Source: JAWXUT01 sp044426075 (GTDB taxonomy: Bacteria > Bacillota > Clostridia > Christensenellales > DTU072). From it: a stretch of 12,596 nt of DNA. Below, piece after piece: positions 4,845 to 12,596 of this stretch (position 1 is its first letter; each line of letters opens with the position of its first letter). The notes under the pieces are model-generated. The model saw only the letters and a program-made list of their open reading frames with translations. It was not told the DNA's origin and made no database searches. Location: NCBI GenBank assembly GCA_044426075.1, contig JAWXUT010000045.1:1-12596 (forward strand). Reading direction: 5' to 3'. Both the position numbers and the translations under genes were made by a program.

Positions 4845-6575
4845 CTATCCTTCAATTTTTTCAAGTGCTATTTTAGAATTTTTAAAATAACGCTTGTGTG
4901 CTAGTGTTGTAAATGGTGTAATTATTATCAGCATTGAACCAAACCATATTGCATATATTGCCGATTCAGGTACTACATCGCCAGCAAATACAGCTGTTAA
5001 TATGCCAAGAACCAAAACAACTATTGCACAACATATTCCTATTAGTACAGGAACAATAATTCTTGTGTTGTTTTTAGTAAGTTCATTTACGTTTGTCCAA
5101 CTCATGTTGGGGTTTTTCATATCATTTGTTAGTGCAAAGCAGTTCATGCCATATCCACCAACTGCAAGCAATGCAATTATTCCTAAAATAAATACAATAT
5201 TGTACGTTTTTAAGATAACCGCAATTGACACAACCGACACCACTATGCTAACCGCAGTTAGAATTGAAGCGGATATCAATTTACTCTTGCATATTTCCGC
5301 GGACGCAATAGGCAAACATTTTAGCGTTGGCAAACTCTTGCCTTCTAAACTGAACCCAACCATTGCAAGTTGATTAGCCACCATTGTTATCATAAATGCC
5401 ATAAATACGCTAATACTTTGCAGTATTGCTCTAGACATCGCATCATCAACACCATTGTCACTTTGAAACATAATGGAATAGAAATATATGATAATTGGCG
5501 AAATTACAAGAAACATCAATGTAGAAACTAACAACATAGGCGTTGAAGTTAACATTTTAAAATCTTTTTTCACCATTGCAACAACTAAGCTCTGCTGTTT
5601 GTATTGTGGTTCTTTTGCCTTTTTGATTGCACTAGACTTACTTGAGCCCTCTGACACAATAGCCATTGCTCTGCCGTACATCAGCGCAGAAACTGCAACT
5701 GCAACTATACCTATTATAAGCAAAACTCCAATATAAAGCAAGCTATTTAGTGCAACATTAGTACCAATTAAGGCATCAACAATTGGTTTGTTGAATATAG
5801 TAAACGCCATAATCGCATTATACATATCAATTGTGCCTTGCCCTAGCGCCAAATCTTCACCTGATGAATTTGAAGCAAATGTAATAATTAGTGTCATATA
5901 CAAGCCAACAGCGACAACTATTACAAAACCCAAGCTTATAGCCGTGGCTATTTTGGATTTTTTTACCCACGAAACCAAGTACATAATGGGCAATGCCAGC
6001 AATGAAACCACCAAAAGTGGCAACACTGGAACCAACAGTGCAACCCCAACCATCACCAAGAAGTATGACCAAGGCAGTTGTGCTCCCGCAATAATAACAG
6101 CTACGCCCGATGAGCCAAGCACGATTACAACCATTGCACCAGCTAACACTAGCTGACTTAGATAAGTTAGCGTAAGTCTTGCCAGAAACAGCGTTTGTTT
6201 TTTAATTGGAAGCGAAGAAAGGAGCGTATTATCTTTAGAATAATACATAAAACTCATTCCCGCTGGAACCCCCAAGAACAACACCATAATCTGCACAGAG
6301 AGCACCATCATATATAAATATTCAACAAATACACCACTTTGCAGTGCTGAAATTGCAGATGTGCCACACATAATAAAAAAGTACGCCAATGCAATAAACG
6401 AAAAAATTACAATAGCAATTATGCCAAATATTTTTTTCACTGGGGCTTTCTCTGCCTCAAGAGATAGTGTTTCTTCTTTCTTGTTTTTGTCATTTCTTAA
6501 CAAAAAATCGAACGCAACAGGCTTGTTTTTTCTTATTGCTTTAAGAATTGCACAATATTGTTGAAATTCAGACAT
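4845..6575 (-). CDS. ABC exporter permease (ABC-2 type, 12 predicted helices)
   Basis: 576 residues. After a soluble N-terminus of about 45 residues I count 12 likely membrane helices, roughly at 49-71, 86-108, 129-152, 169-199, 208-234, 279-299, then 347-370, 386-408, 432-456, 459-480, 507-531 and 538-557. The two six-helix halves are separated by a polar loop at 302-345. Both carry a related loop: FMYYSKDNTLLSSLPI at 108-123 and FSLEGKSLPTLKCLPI at 408-423, seen in the putative ABC exporter family (ABC_tran_2-like) of Firmicutes. The start codon overlaps the stop of the ATPase gene by one base (TAATG), the usual layout of a coupled pair. It probably forms the membrane pore of an exporter with that ATPase. 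Substrate unknown; nothing nearby encodes a peptide precursor or lantibiotic enzyme. Confidence 0.88.
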   Translation of the reverse strand: MSEFQQYCAILKAIRKNKPVAFDFLLRNDKNKKEETLSLEAEKAPVKKIFGIIAIVIFSFIALAYFFIMCGTSAISALQSGVFVEYLYMMVLSVQIMVLFLGVPAGMSFMYYSKDNTLLSSLPIKKQTLFLARLTLTYLSQLVLAGAMVVIVLGSSGVAVIIAGAQLPWSYFLVMVGVALLVPVLPLLVVSLLALPIMYLVSWVKKSKIATAISLGFVIVVAVGLYMTLIITFASNSSGEDLALGQGTIDMYNAIMAFTIFNKPIVDALIGTNVALNSLLYIGVLLIIGIVAVAVSALMYGRAMAIVSEGSSKSSAIKKAKEPQYKQQSLVVAMVKKDFKMLTSTPMLLVSTLMFLVISPIIIYFYSIMFQSDNGVDDAMSRAILQSISVFMAFMITMVANQLAMVGFSLEGKSLPTLKCLPIASAEICKSKLISASILTAVSIVVSVVSIAVILKTYNIVFILGIIALLAVGGYGMNCFALTNDMKNPNMSWTNVNELTKNNTRIIVPVLIGICCAIVVLVLGILTAVFAGDVVPESAIYAIWFGSMLIIITPFTTLAHKRYFKNSKIALEKIEG

Positions 6576-7318
6576 TATATTTCACCGCCCGAATTTTCCT
6601 TTCCCGTTAAGCTCAAGAATATGGATTCTAAACTACTATCGCCCAATTTTTCTTTAAGCTCATCCATTGCACAAACCATTTTGATTTGTCCTTTATCTAT
6701 TATAACGACTTTTGTGCACAATTTTTCTACAACTTCAAGCACATGACTACTAAATAACACGGTTTTTCCGCTTTTTGCATAGTCTATCATAATCTGCTTC
6801 AATTCATATGAAGATTGTGGATCTAACCCAGTCATTGGTTCATCTAAAATGAATATTGATGGGTCATGAACTAAAGTGGCTATTATGCTGATTTTTTGCT
6901 TCATTCCGTGCGAATATGATGAAATTGTACTTTGCAACTTATCGCTTAATCCGAAAATTTTAGCATATTTTTCCGTGCGCGCCTTACGGTCTTGCTCCGA
7001 AACACCAAATATATCGCTTATAAAGTTGATATACTGTATTCCCGTTAGTGCCTCATATATAACGTGGTCATCGGGCACATATCCTATTGCCTTTTTTGCC
7101 TCGATGCCATGGCTTTTAATGTCATATCCATCAAGTTCAATTGTACCAGATTCAAAATCCAGTATTCCTGTTAAACACTTTATTGTTGTAGATTTTCCCG
7201 CACCATTTGCACCAATAAAAGCGCAAATTTCACCGTTTTCTACATCAAAAGAGATATCATCAACCGACTTAATTGTGTTGTTTTTGTATGTCTTACTCAA
7301 TCCTTTAATTGAAATCAT
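6575..7318 (-). CDS. ABC transporter ATP-binding protein
   Basis: 247 residues, a single complete nucleotide-binding domain of the type that pairs with ABC-2 exporters. Motifs in order: Walker A GANGAGKST at 36-44, a Q-loop region reading GYVPDD at 79-84, the ABC signature YSHGMKQK at 135-142, Walker B FILDEP at 156-161 with the D-loop GLDP at 164-167, and the switch His192 in SSHVLE. The usual Q-loop glutamine is replaced by Asp in PDD, which is common in this exporter subgroup. It should hydrolyse ATP on the cytosolic face to drive the permease encoded directly downstream. AGGT lies upstream of ATG 7318. The gene begins 61 nt after rubrerythrin; I see neither a clear terminator nor a good promoter in that gap, so co-transcription with rarA and rubrerythrin is possible. 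Confidence 0.95.
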   Translation of the reverse strand: MISIKGLSKTYKNNTIKSVDDISFDVENGEICAFIGANGAGKSTTIKCLTGILDFESGTIELDGYDIKSHGIEAKKAIGYVPDDHVIYEALTGIQYINFISDIFGVSEQDRKARTEKYAKIFGLSDKLQSTISSYSHGMKQKISIIATLVHDPSIFILDEPMTGLDPQSSYELKQIMIDYAKSGKTVLFSSHVLEVVEKLCTKVVIIDKGQIKMVCAMDELKEKLGDSSLESIFLSLTGKENSGGEI

Positions 7319-7379
7319 ATAACACCTACCTTTTTATAAATTCTCACAATTTACCGCAACGCAATGTTTGATATATGAT

Positions 7380-7919
7380 TTAATAATTTTTTGCAAGTTC
7401 CTCAAAATGTGCTTGTGGGTGAACGCATACTGCACACATTTCTGGTGCTGTAGCCGAAACAACTATATTGCCACAATTACGGCATTTCCATGCAATTTCT
7501 CCGTCACGAACAAAAACTGTACCCTCTTGCACTTTTTTTGCTAGTGCTAGATAACGCTCTTCGTGCTCTTTTTCGATTGCTGCAACACCTCTCATTTGCG
7601 CTGCGATATCTAGGAATCCCTCAGCTTCAGCAACATCTGCAAACTCTTTATACATTGATGTCCACTCTTCGTGCTCACCAGTTGCAGCCTCAATAAGGTT
7701 GCTATATGTATCTTGAATGCCATCTAATTTTTTGAACCATAGTTTTGCGTGTTCTTTTTCATTTAAAGCAGTTTCCGCGAAAATTGCCGCAAGTTGCTCG
7801 TATCCGTCTTTTTTTGCTCTGCTTGCAAAATAATCATATTTGTTGCGCGCTTGACTTTCCCCCGCAAACGCTGCTAGTAAGTTTTGTTCTGTTTGTGTAC
7901 CTTTTAATGATTTTACCAT
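7380..7919 (-). CDS. rbr: Rubrerythrin
   Basis: 179 residues. Cytosolic non-haem iron peroxidase that reduces hydrogen peroxide with electrons from rubredoxin or NAD(P)H pathways, typical of anaerobes. Residues 1-135 form the ferritin-like four-helix bundle with di-iron ligands in GES (Glu21), NEKEH (Glu54, His57), AEAEGF (98-102 region) and EKEHEERY (116-123). Residues 141-175 form the C-terminal rubredoxin-like domain with a Fe(Cys)4 site, Cys146/Cys149 and Cys162/Cys165, ending in HPQAHFEEL. Length and domain order match the classical enzyme. GGAGG stands 8 nt before ATG 7919. The gene begins only 15 nt after the rarA stop, so it is very likely transcribed from the rarA promoter. An oxidative-stress enzyme beside a replication-stress factor could mean shared stress control, but this is inference. 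Confidence 0.96.
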   Translation of the reverse strand: MVKSLKGTQTEQNLLAAFAGESQARNKYDYFASRAKKDGYEQLAAIFAETALNEKEHAKLWFKKLDGIQDTYSNLIEAATGEHEEWTSMYKEFADVAEAEGFLDIAAQMRGVAAIEKEHEERYLALAKKVQEGTVFVRDGEIAWKCRNCGNIVVSATAPEMCAVCVHPQAHFEELAKNY

Positions 7920-7934
7920 TATTTTATCCTCCGT

Positions 7935-9239
7935 TTAATTTTTGTTGTCTTTATTTGTAAATTCCCCGTCAATTTTAGGAATTTTAACATATTTTTCATA
8001 TCCATTTGTGCTTGGTGTATAAAATCGTTCATATTGTAACGATGTTGGCATATAGTTTTGATCTACATATCCACCAAAATCGTGTGGATATTTGTAGCTT
8101 GTATCTTTTACGCCTTTGAAGTTTTTATCCCGTAAATAGCTAGGAATAGTGCTGTCATCCGCCATTTTACTCGCTTCGCTAGCCATTGCCATTGCACAAT
8201 AAACCGAATTGGATTTTGGCGCTAAACACACATAAACAATGGCTTCAGCAAGTGGCAATCTGCCCTCGGGCATACCTATCTTTTCCATTGCATACATGGC
8301 GTTTGTTGCCACATTTAATGCGTTTGGATCAGCCATTCCCACATCTTCAGCCGAATGAACAACAAGCCTACGGCATATTAACATTGGGTCACAACCCGCA
8401 TTTAATAGCCTACTTGCATAATATAAGCCCGCATCTGGGTCGCTTCCGCGCAAACTCTTGCAAAATGCACTCAAAATATCATAATACATACTTTCATCAA
8501 TGCTTAATGCCCGCCTTCCGCTAGACTCTTCTGCAATTTTTGGAGTGAGCGTTACGCTACCGTCATTGTTTGGATCTGTTGTCATTACCGCAAGTTCCAA
8601 CGAGTTTAACGCGTTTCGCATATCGCCATTTGCCATCCAAGCAAAGTGCTCTAGTGTGATATCATCAATATTTATGGCATAATTGCCCAAACCACGCTCT
8701 TTATCCGCAATCGCTCGTTTCAATCCTTTTACTACATCTTGTGTTGTTAATGGCTTGAATTCAAATACTCTGCATCTGCTGATTATAGCGCGCGTCATTG
8801 CAACATAAGGATTTTCTGTAGTGCTTCCAATAAACACAATTTCGCCCTTTTCCATAGCAGAAAGCACGCAATCTGATTGCGATTTACTCCACCTATGGCA
8901 CTCGTCTAGCAATAAATATGTGCGTTTACCATACAAAGCCAAGTCATTTTTAGCTTTATCTATAACCTTTTTTGCATCCGCCACGCCCGAAGACACAGCA
9001 TTTAAATAAACATAGTCGGAATTTGTTGTTTTTGCAATGATATTAGCAAGTGTCGTTTTGCCCGTACCAGGTGGGCCATAAAAAATGCAATTACCCAATC
9101 TATCCGCCTTAATTGCACGGGTAAGCAAAGAACCACTACTAATTAAGTGGTTTTGCCCAATAAAATCGTTAAGTTGTGATGCCCGCATGCGCTCTGATAA
9201 TGGAGCTTCAGACATACGAGTTGACTCGAATAAATCCAT
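7935..9239 (-). CDS. rarA: Replication-associated recombination protein A (RarA/MgsA-type AAA+ ATPase)
   Basis: 434 residues, usual length. It is a AAA+ ATPase related to clamp-loader and RuvB proteins that acts at stalled replication forks and interacts with SSB. Motifs: PLSERMRASQLNDFIGQNHL at 13-32 (the conserved N-terminal clamp-loader-like block), Walker A GPPGTGKTT at 55-63, Walker B LLLDECHRW at 109-117, sensor 1 GSTTENP at 138-144, an arginine-finger region SRCR at 154-157, sensor 2 GDMRNALNSLE at 205-215, and the C-terminal tetramerisation half with LPLAEAIVYVCLAPKSN and KYPHDFGGYVDQNYMP. MDLFE is a usual N-terminus among Clostridia, so ATG 9239 is right although no ribosome binding site precedes it. 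A near-consensus promoter places the transcription start at about this ATG, implying a leaderless message. Rubrerythrin follows after 15 nt. Confidence 0.96.
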   Translation of the reverse strand: MDLFESTRMSEAPLSERMRASQLNDFIGQNHLISSGSLLTRAIKADRLGNCIFYGPPGTGKTTLANIIAKTTNSDYVYLNAVSSGVADAKKVIDKAKNDLALYGKRTYLLLDECHRWSKSQSDCVLSAMEKGEIVFIGSTTENPYVAMTRAIISRCRVFEFKPLTTQDVVKGLKRAIADKERGLGNYAINIDDITLEHFAWMANGDMRNALNSLELAVMTTDPNNDGSVTLTPKIAEESSGRRALSIDESMYYDILSAFCKSLRGSDPDAGLYYASRLLNAGCDPMLICRRLVVHSAEDVGMADPNALNVATNAMYAMEKIGMPEGRLPLAEAIVYVCLAPKSNSVYCAMAMASEASKMADDSTIPSYLRDKNFKGVKDTSYKYPHDFGGYVDQNYMPTSLQYERFYTPSTNGYEKYVKIPKIDGEFTNKDNKN

Positions 9240-9245
9240 ACTGAC

Positions 9246-9274
9246 ATTATAACACGCGAGTATTAATAAGTCAA
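9246..9274 (-). promoter_or_regulatory. Strong promoter giving a predicted leaderless rarA transcript
   Basis: Minus-strand -35 TTGACT (plus 9274-9269, one mismatch), 17-bp spacer, and perfect -10 TATAAT (plus 9251-9246) preceded by TGT, an extended -10. Only six bases (GTCAGT) separate the -10 from the rarA ATG at 9239-9237. Transcription should therefore begin at or one base from the A of the start codon. The promoter fills the 63-nt gap between the GH94 gene and rarA. Confidence 0.78.
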
Positions 9275-9302
9275 CATTATTATTTTAAATGCAAAAGGAG
9301 TT

Positions 9303-12300
9303 TTATATTCGTTTCGTGCTAGCCTTGCATTGTGCAACAATCTCATGAGGTTTATCGTCTAACAGAACAAAATTTGAATGCTGTTTTTTGTTATTATCAA
9401 CGATAATTTTGCTTATTTGCGCGATTTTATATGTTATTTTGCAAGAACCATACTGCAATATAGCTCCATTTAATGCAATTGGAAGATGAGGATTGATGTA
9501 CAATTTATCCCCTCTTTTTTTAATGCCAAATATGCCTTCTAACACAACGCGATAAAACCACGCAGCACCGCCAGTGTACCACGTCCACCCACATCTGCCC
9601 GCGTGCGTGCCACTGTATACATCACCCGACCACACAAATGGCTCACCCATATATGTTTCGGTGCCTTGCTGTGACAAACAACGCTCAATTGGATTGATCA
9701 TTTTTAGTAAATCGTACGCATCTTCAACAAAATTTAGCTTAAAAAGCGCTAAAATATACCACATTGCAGCGTGAGTGTATTGCCCGCCGTTTTCTCTAAC
9801 ACCCTTTGGATAAGCTGAAATATAGCCAAGATATGTGCTTTTATCGAGTGGCGGAGCTAGCAATTTTATGATTTTTGCTTCTTTGTCCACTAAAGAATAT
9901 GCCGATTTTAAGGAGCTCTCCAATCTTTCAATACTGCCAATATTAGAAAACACAGCGTACGCTTGACTAATTAAGTCAATTTCTAGGCTCTTGGAACCCC
10001 CGCCACCATACCAAACACCATTATCGCCATATACACGCATATAGTGCGAACCGTCATACGCGAAATTATTTATAGCTTCATGCAACGCTTCTGCACGAGA
10101 AATTAGGTCGTTTTTTATCGATTTATCGCATATTTTTGCAAAATTTTCACTAGTTATTACAAACAACATACTGACCATTACACTTTCACCTTTGCCTAAT
10201 TTACCCACAGCATCCATACCGTCATTCCAGTCACCCGTGCCCATTATTAGCAAGTTGTGTTCACCATAAACTAGCGCACTTTTTAGTGCTCTTTTGCAGT
10301 GCTCGTGTACAGAAACTGCTTCATTTGATACATTTGCGCACTCATACCTAGATAGTTCCCCCTCGCTTAATGGTGGTGATGTTAAAAATGCCACTTTTTC
10401 TTGCAAGAAGCTATAATCCCCCGTCGTAACTACATATTCATATACTGCTTGCACTAAAAATAGCTTGTCATCTGTTATTCTTGTACGCAAACCAAATTGA
10501 GGCGGATGCCACCAATGCATAACATCTCCGTCTTCATATTGATGAGCGCAACACAACAAAATATGCTCTTTTACGGCTTTTGAATTGTGATGTAGTAGCA
10601 CCATAACATCTTGCAATTGATCCCTAAATCCTATCGCTCCGCCTTGCTGATAATAACCGCATTTTCCATTGAGTCTAGCGTTTACAATCTGCATAATTGA
10701 CCATTTGTTAAACATTAAATCAACACTTTTCTGTTCCGATTTTAGTTGAATATTAGAATAGTCTAAGTCTATTTTTGTAGGTTTATAGTGTTTTTCTGCT
10801 ATTTTTAAGTAGTCTAAGTTTATAATATCAATATTGTCACCAATGCACACAAAAACATCAGCAGTGCTCTGTTGCGAAACCATACATTGCACCGAAACAA
10901 GGTTATTTTTAGCCCAAATTTCACTGGTGTTTATATCACCATTTACAGAAATACCAACAGACATATTGTTAGCTAAATTCACTACTTTAACACGCCCCCT
11001 TTCCGTTTGTTTTGATGCGATAAATGGCGCATTGTTTTCACTAGAAAGTGCCAGTGATACATTGTAATGCAGTATAATGTGTGCGAGTTTAGGATTTTTT
11101 ATTGCAACCTTAAAAACCTTTATGCCACCATTTAAAATGCAGTATTCGTCGATTACAACACTACATTTTGGGGTTTTTGATTTAAAAACAACACTTCCGT
11201 CATCAAAAATCACATTATGCGTTACGCCTTCACCCCCATTTACACGATATAATTTACCGTCTTCCTCCACACAAATTTTCTCATATATCCTATCTGATAT
11301 GGATTCATTATCACATCTAGTCACTCTGTTTTCGTGAGAATTATACAAATACTGCATACCGCCACCACGTGATGAAGCAACAAATCCGCCTTTTTTCCCA
11401 CAAATAACATTGCAGTACGGCAGACCGGTTTGCACATTTAGTGGCAATACATATCTATCGCCAACAAACCCACCATATCCACACTTTAAACTAAATTCTT
11501 GTATAAACTCCTCATTTATAGACATATTAACACCTTTTTTACGCGGATTCGTATTGATTTTGTAATCAAAAGTTAAGTTAAGCCCACTATCAAAAACGAT
11601 AAAAGCGTATTTTTCTAATCCAACTGCAGCCTCTCCCGCAAATACTCTCGCATATTCCATTAAATTATAACTAAACAAAACCTCATCTATGCTACTACAA
11701 CTTACATCACTTGAATTCAAATTGGCAACAATCAATCTAAACTCACAATGAAAACTAGAAAGATAAGACAATGCGTCGCACAGTTTCCTAAATGCGCCGA
11801 AGCTTCTTTCACCCTCAAATTTGTACAATATTAGCTTTTTACTTCGTGTTATATCAAAAAATCGCTTGATTTCCGCCTCGCCACCTTCGCATATTTGCAA
11901 CAATTTTTCATTATCATATGCAATATTTATTAGCGGATGCAGCAATCTATTTGTAAGTTCTGGCAAAGCAACAACTTCACTCATCTCAGATACAAATTCT
12001 GAATATTCTTTTGGCAATCTTTCAATTTTAGACAACAACTCTTCGCGACTGTCAGCAACAATAGTTACAACTTCAGCACTATCCCCCAACAAATCACCAC
12101 TAAACGCAAAACAAGGAGTTAAAATTTCACCAAAAGATATATCATTTTTGAGATTTTTTGCGAGGAATTGCGGATTTTTAGCCGTTCTTCCCCTACCTAT
12201 AACATTGCGGATATTTGTATCGAAGTCAACATTCAATAAACCCCTAACAACCATACCTACATATATAGCGCGCTCCCCATCTCTAACATTTCTAGTGGCA

Positions 12301-12596
12301 ATTAATGCGTTGTGGTCTTGCAAAAACTCTGTCACTATAAACATATTGCTAAATGTTGGATGTGCATTTTGGTCGGCATATGACAACAACGCCAATGGCA
12401 TATAATAGCCAATTCTTTTACCAGAACCGTTTTTAACCATTATTTTTTGCACTTCGGCAACAAAATTAGAATCAATTCTGCATTCCAACTTTACATAATC
12501 AGCCTTGTTGTAATACTCAATAAATTTATCACAATAAACCATACCATATTTACCAATATTATCACAATTTGTTACATATGTTGGGCTCTTAACAAT
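9303..12596 (-). CDS. GH94 glycoside phosphorylase, NdvB / 1,2-beta-oligoglucan phosphorylase-like; 5' end outside window
   Basis: At least 1097 codons. The first visible ATG is at 12542, but 18 further in-frame codons without a stop reach the edge, and their product (KSPTYVTN...YGMVYCDKF) aligns by eye with a conserved stretch before this point in cyclic beta-1,2-glucan synthases. The gene is therefore truncated, not complete. Numbered from Met 12542: a first beta-sandwich at about 1-165 (HPTFSNMFIVTEF 61-73, IGRGRT 115-120), a variable middle at 190-340, a second sandwich at about 345-570 (NSHENRVTRCDNESISD 401-417), and the (alpha/alpha)6 catalytic barrel at about 605-1010. The barrel shows GYYQQGGAIGFRDQLQD 629-645, HWWHPPQFGLRTRITDD 676-692, the general-acid motif GDWNDGMD 770-777, ENGGQYTHA 917-925 and GRCGWTWYTGGAAW 982-995. 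These enzymes phosphorolyse beta-glucosides or set beta-1,2-glucan length; whether a glycosyltransferase (GT84) part exists upstream cannot be seen. Confidence 0.9.
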   Translation of the reverse strand: MVKSPTYVTNCDNIGKYGMVYCDKFIEYYNKADYVKLECRIDSNFVAEVQKIMVKNGSGKRIGYYMPLALLSYADQNAHPTFSNMFIVTEFLQDHNALIATRNVRDGERAIYVGMVVRGLLNVDFDTNIRNVIGRGRTAKNPQFLAKNLKNDISFGEILTPCFAFSGDLLGDSAEVVTIVADSREELLSKIERLPKEYSEFVSEMSEVVALPELTNRLLHPLINIAYDNEKLLQICEGGEAEIKRFFDITRSKKLILYKFEGERSFGAFRKLCDALSYLSSFHCEFRLIVANLNSSDVSCSSIDEVLFSYNLMEYARVFAGEAAVGLEKYAFIVFDSGLNLTFDYKINTNPRKKGVNMSINEEFIQEFSLKCGYGGFVGDRYVLPLNVQTGLPYCNVICGKKGGFVASSRGGGMQYLYNSHENRVTRCDNESISDRIYEKICVEEDGKLYRVNGGEGVTHNVIFDDGSVVFKSKTPKCSVVIDEYCILNGGIKVFKVAIKNPKLAHIILHYNVSLALSSENNAPFIASKQTERGRVKVVNLANNMSVGISVNGDINTSEIWAKNNLVSVQCMVSQQSTADVFVCIGDNIDIINLDYLKIAEKHYKPTKIDLDYSNIQLKSEQKSVDLMFNKWSIMQIVNARLNGKCGYYQQGGAIGFRDQLQDVMVLLHHNSKAVKEHILLCCAHQYEDGDVMHWWHPPQFGLRTRITDDKLFLVQAVYEYVVTTGDYSFLQEKVAFLTSPPLSEGELSRYECANVSNEAVSVHEHCKRALKSALVYGEHNLLIMGTGDWNDGMDAVGKLGKGESVMVSMLFVITSENFAKICDKSIKNDLISRAEALHEAINNFAYDGSHYMRVYGDNGVWYGGGGSKSLEIDLISQAYAVFSNIGSIERLESSLKSAYSLVDKEAKIIKLLAPPLDKSTYLGYISAYPKGVRENGGQYTHAAMWYILALFKLNFVEDAYDLLKMINPIERCLSQQGTETYMGEPFVWSGDVYSGTHAGRCGWTWYTGGAAWFYRVVLEGIFGIKKRGDKLYINPHLPIALNGAILQYGSCKITYKIAQISKIIVDNNKKQHSNFVLLDDKPHEIVAQCKASTKRI

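Noticed and set aside
4838..4864. TTG start for ruvX at 4864
   Set aside because: It would overlap the permease end, adds nine non-family residues, and the ATG at 4837 has a ribosome binding site and the usual MRKIALDIG start.
7320..7400. Promoter or terminator between rubrerythrin and the ABC ATPase
   Set aside because: The only TATAAA-like hexamer overlaps the ATPase ribosome binding site and lacks a -35, and I found no stable hairpin followed by U residues.
9293..9300. Plus-strand AAAAGGAG resembling a Shine-Dalgarno sequence
   Set aside because: No plus-strand start codon at a suitable distance opens a frame of any length; the overlapping minus-strand genes explain the region.
11821..12405. 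194-codon plus-strand open frame inside the GH94 gene
   Set aside because: It is antisense to a region with clear GH94 family motifs, has no ribosome binding site and no recognisable protein features. Other long plus-strand frames (for example within 4894-5373 and 6876-7322) are rejected for the same reason.
12540..12542. ATG as the start of the GH94 gene
   Set aside because: The frame has no stop for 18 more codons up to the window edge, those codons resemble family sequence, and no ribosome binding site precedes the ATG. The gene is annotated as partial instead.

Overview
The window is AT-rich, and every gene I can support lies on the minus strand, so transcription runs from high to low coordinates. 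Gene order, spaced GGAGG-type ribosome binding sites and strong sigma-A-like promoters point to a low-GC Gram-positive bacterium (Bacillota, most likely Clostridia). Rubrerythrin suggests an anaerobe. I cannot name a genus from the sequence.

Layout in transcription order. (1) 12596-9303: the 3' part of a very large GH94 glycoside phosphorylase gene of the cyclic beta-1,2-glucan synthase (NdvB) / 1,2-beta-oligoglucan phosphorylase type. It is cut by the window edge, because the frame stays open to base 12596. (2) 9274-4424: a promoter that appears to start transcription at the AUG itself, then rarA, rubrerythrin, an ABC ATPase, its 12-helix ABC-2-type permease, and ruvX. Gaps are 15, 61, -1 and 7 nt, so this may be one transcription unit of five genes. 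(3) 4323-3384: a DUF1292 protein overlapping a cyclophilin-type peptidyl-prolyl isomerase lipoprotein. ruvX next to DUF1292 is a familiar Firmicutes pairing. (4) 3406-1922: a promoter inside the end of the isomerase gene driving a membrane-anchored surface protein with MBG-like Ig repeats. (5) 1894-1: rpsB, tsf and the start of pyrH, the classical translation / UMP-kinase cluster. Here it is divided by a hairpin after rpsB, a separate strong promoter for tsf, and a terminator-like hairpin squeezed between tsf and pyrH.

Functionally the window mixes housekeeping genes (ribosomal protein S2, EF-Ts, UMP kinase, RarA, RuvX) with cell-envelope genes (ABC exporter, lipoprotein foldase, surface protein, beta-glucan-type phosphorylase). 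I found no tRNA, rRNA, insertion sequence, CRISPR array or phage gene, and no gene-free stretch longer than about 225 bases. I see no clear sign of a wholly new system. The most interesting points are the predicted leaderless rarA transcript, the structured rpsB leader, the edge-truncated GH94 giant with a diverged middle segment, and the attenuator layout around tsf.
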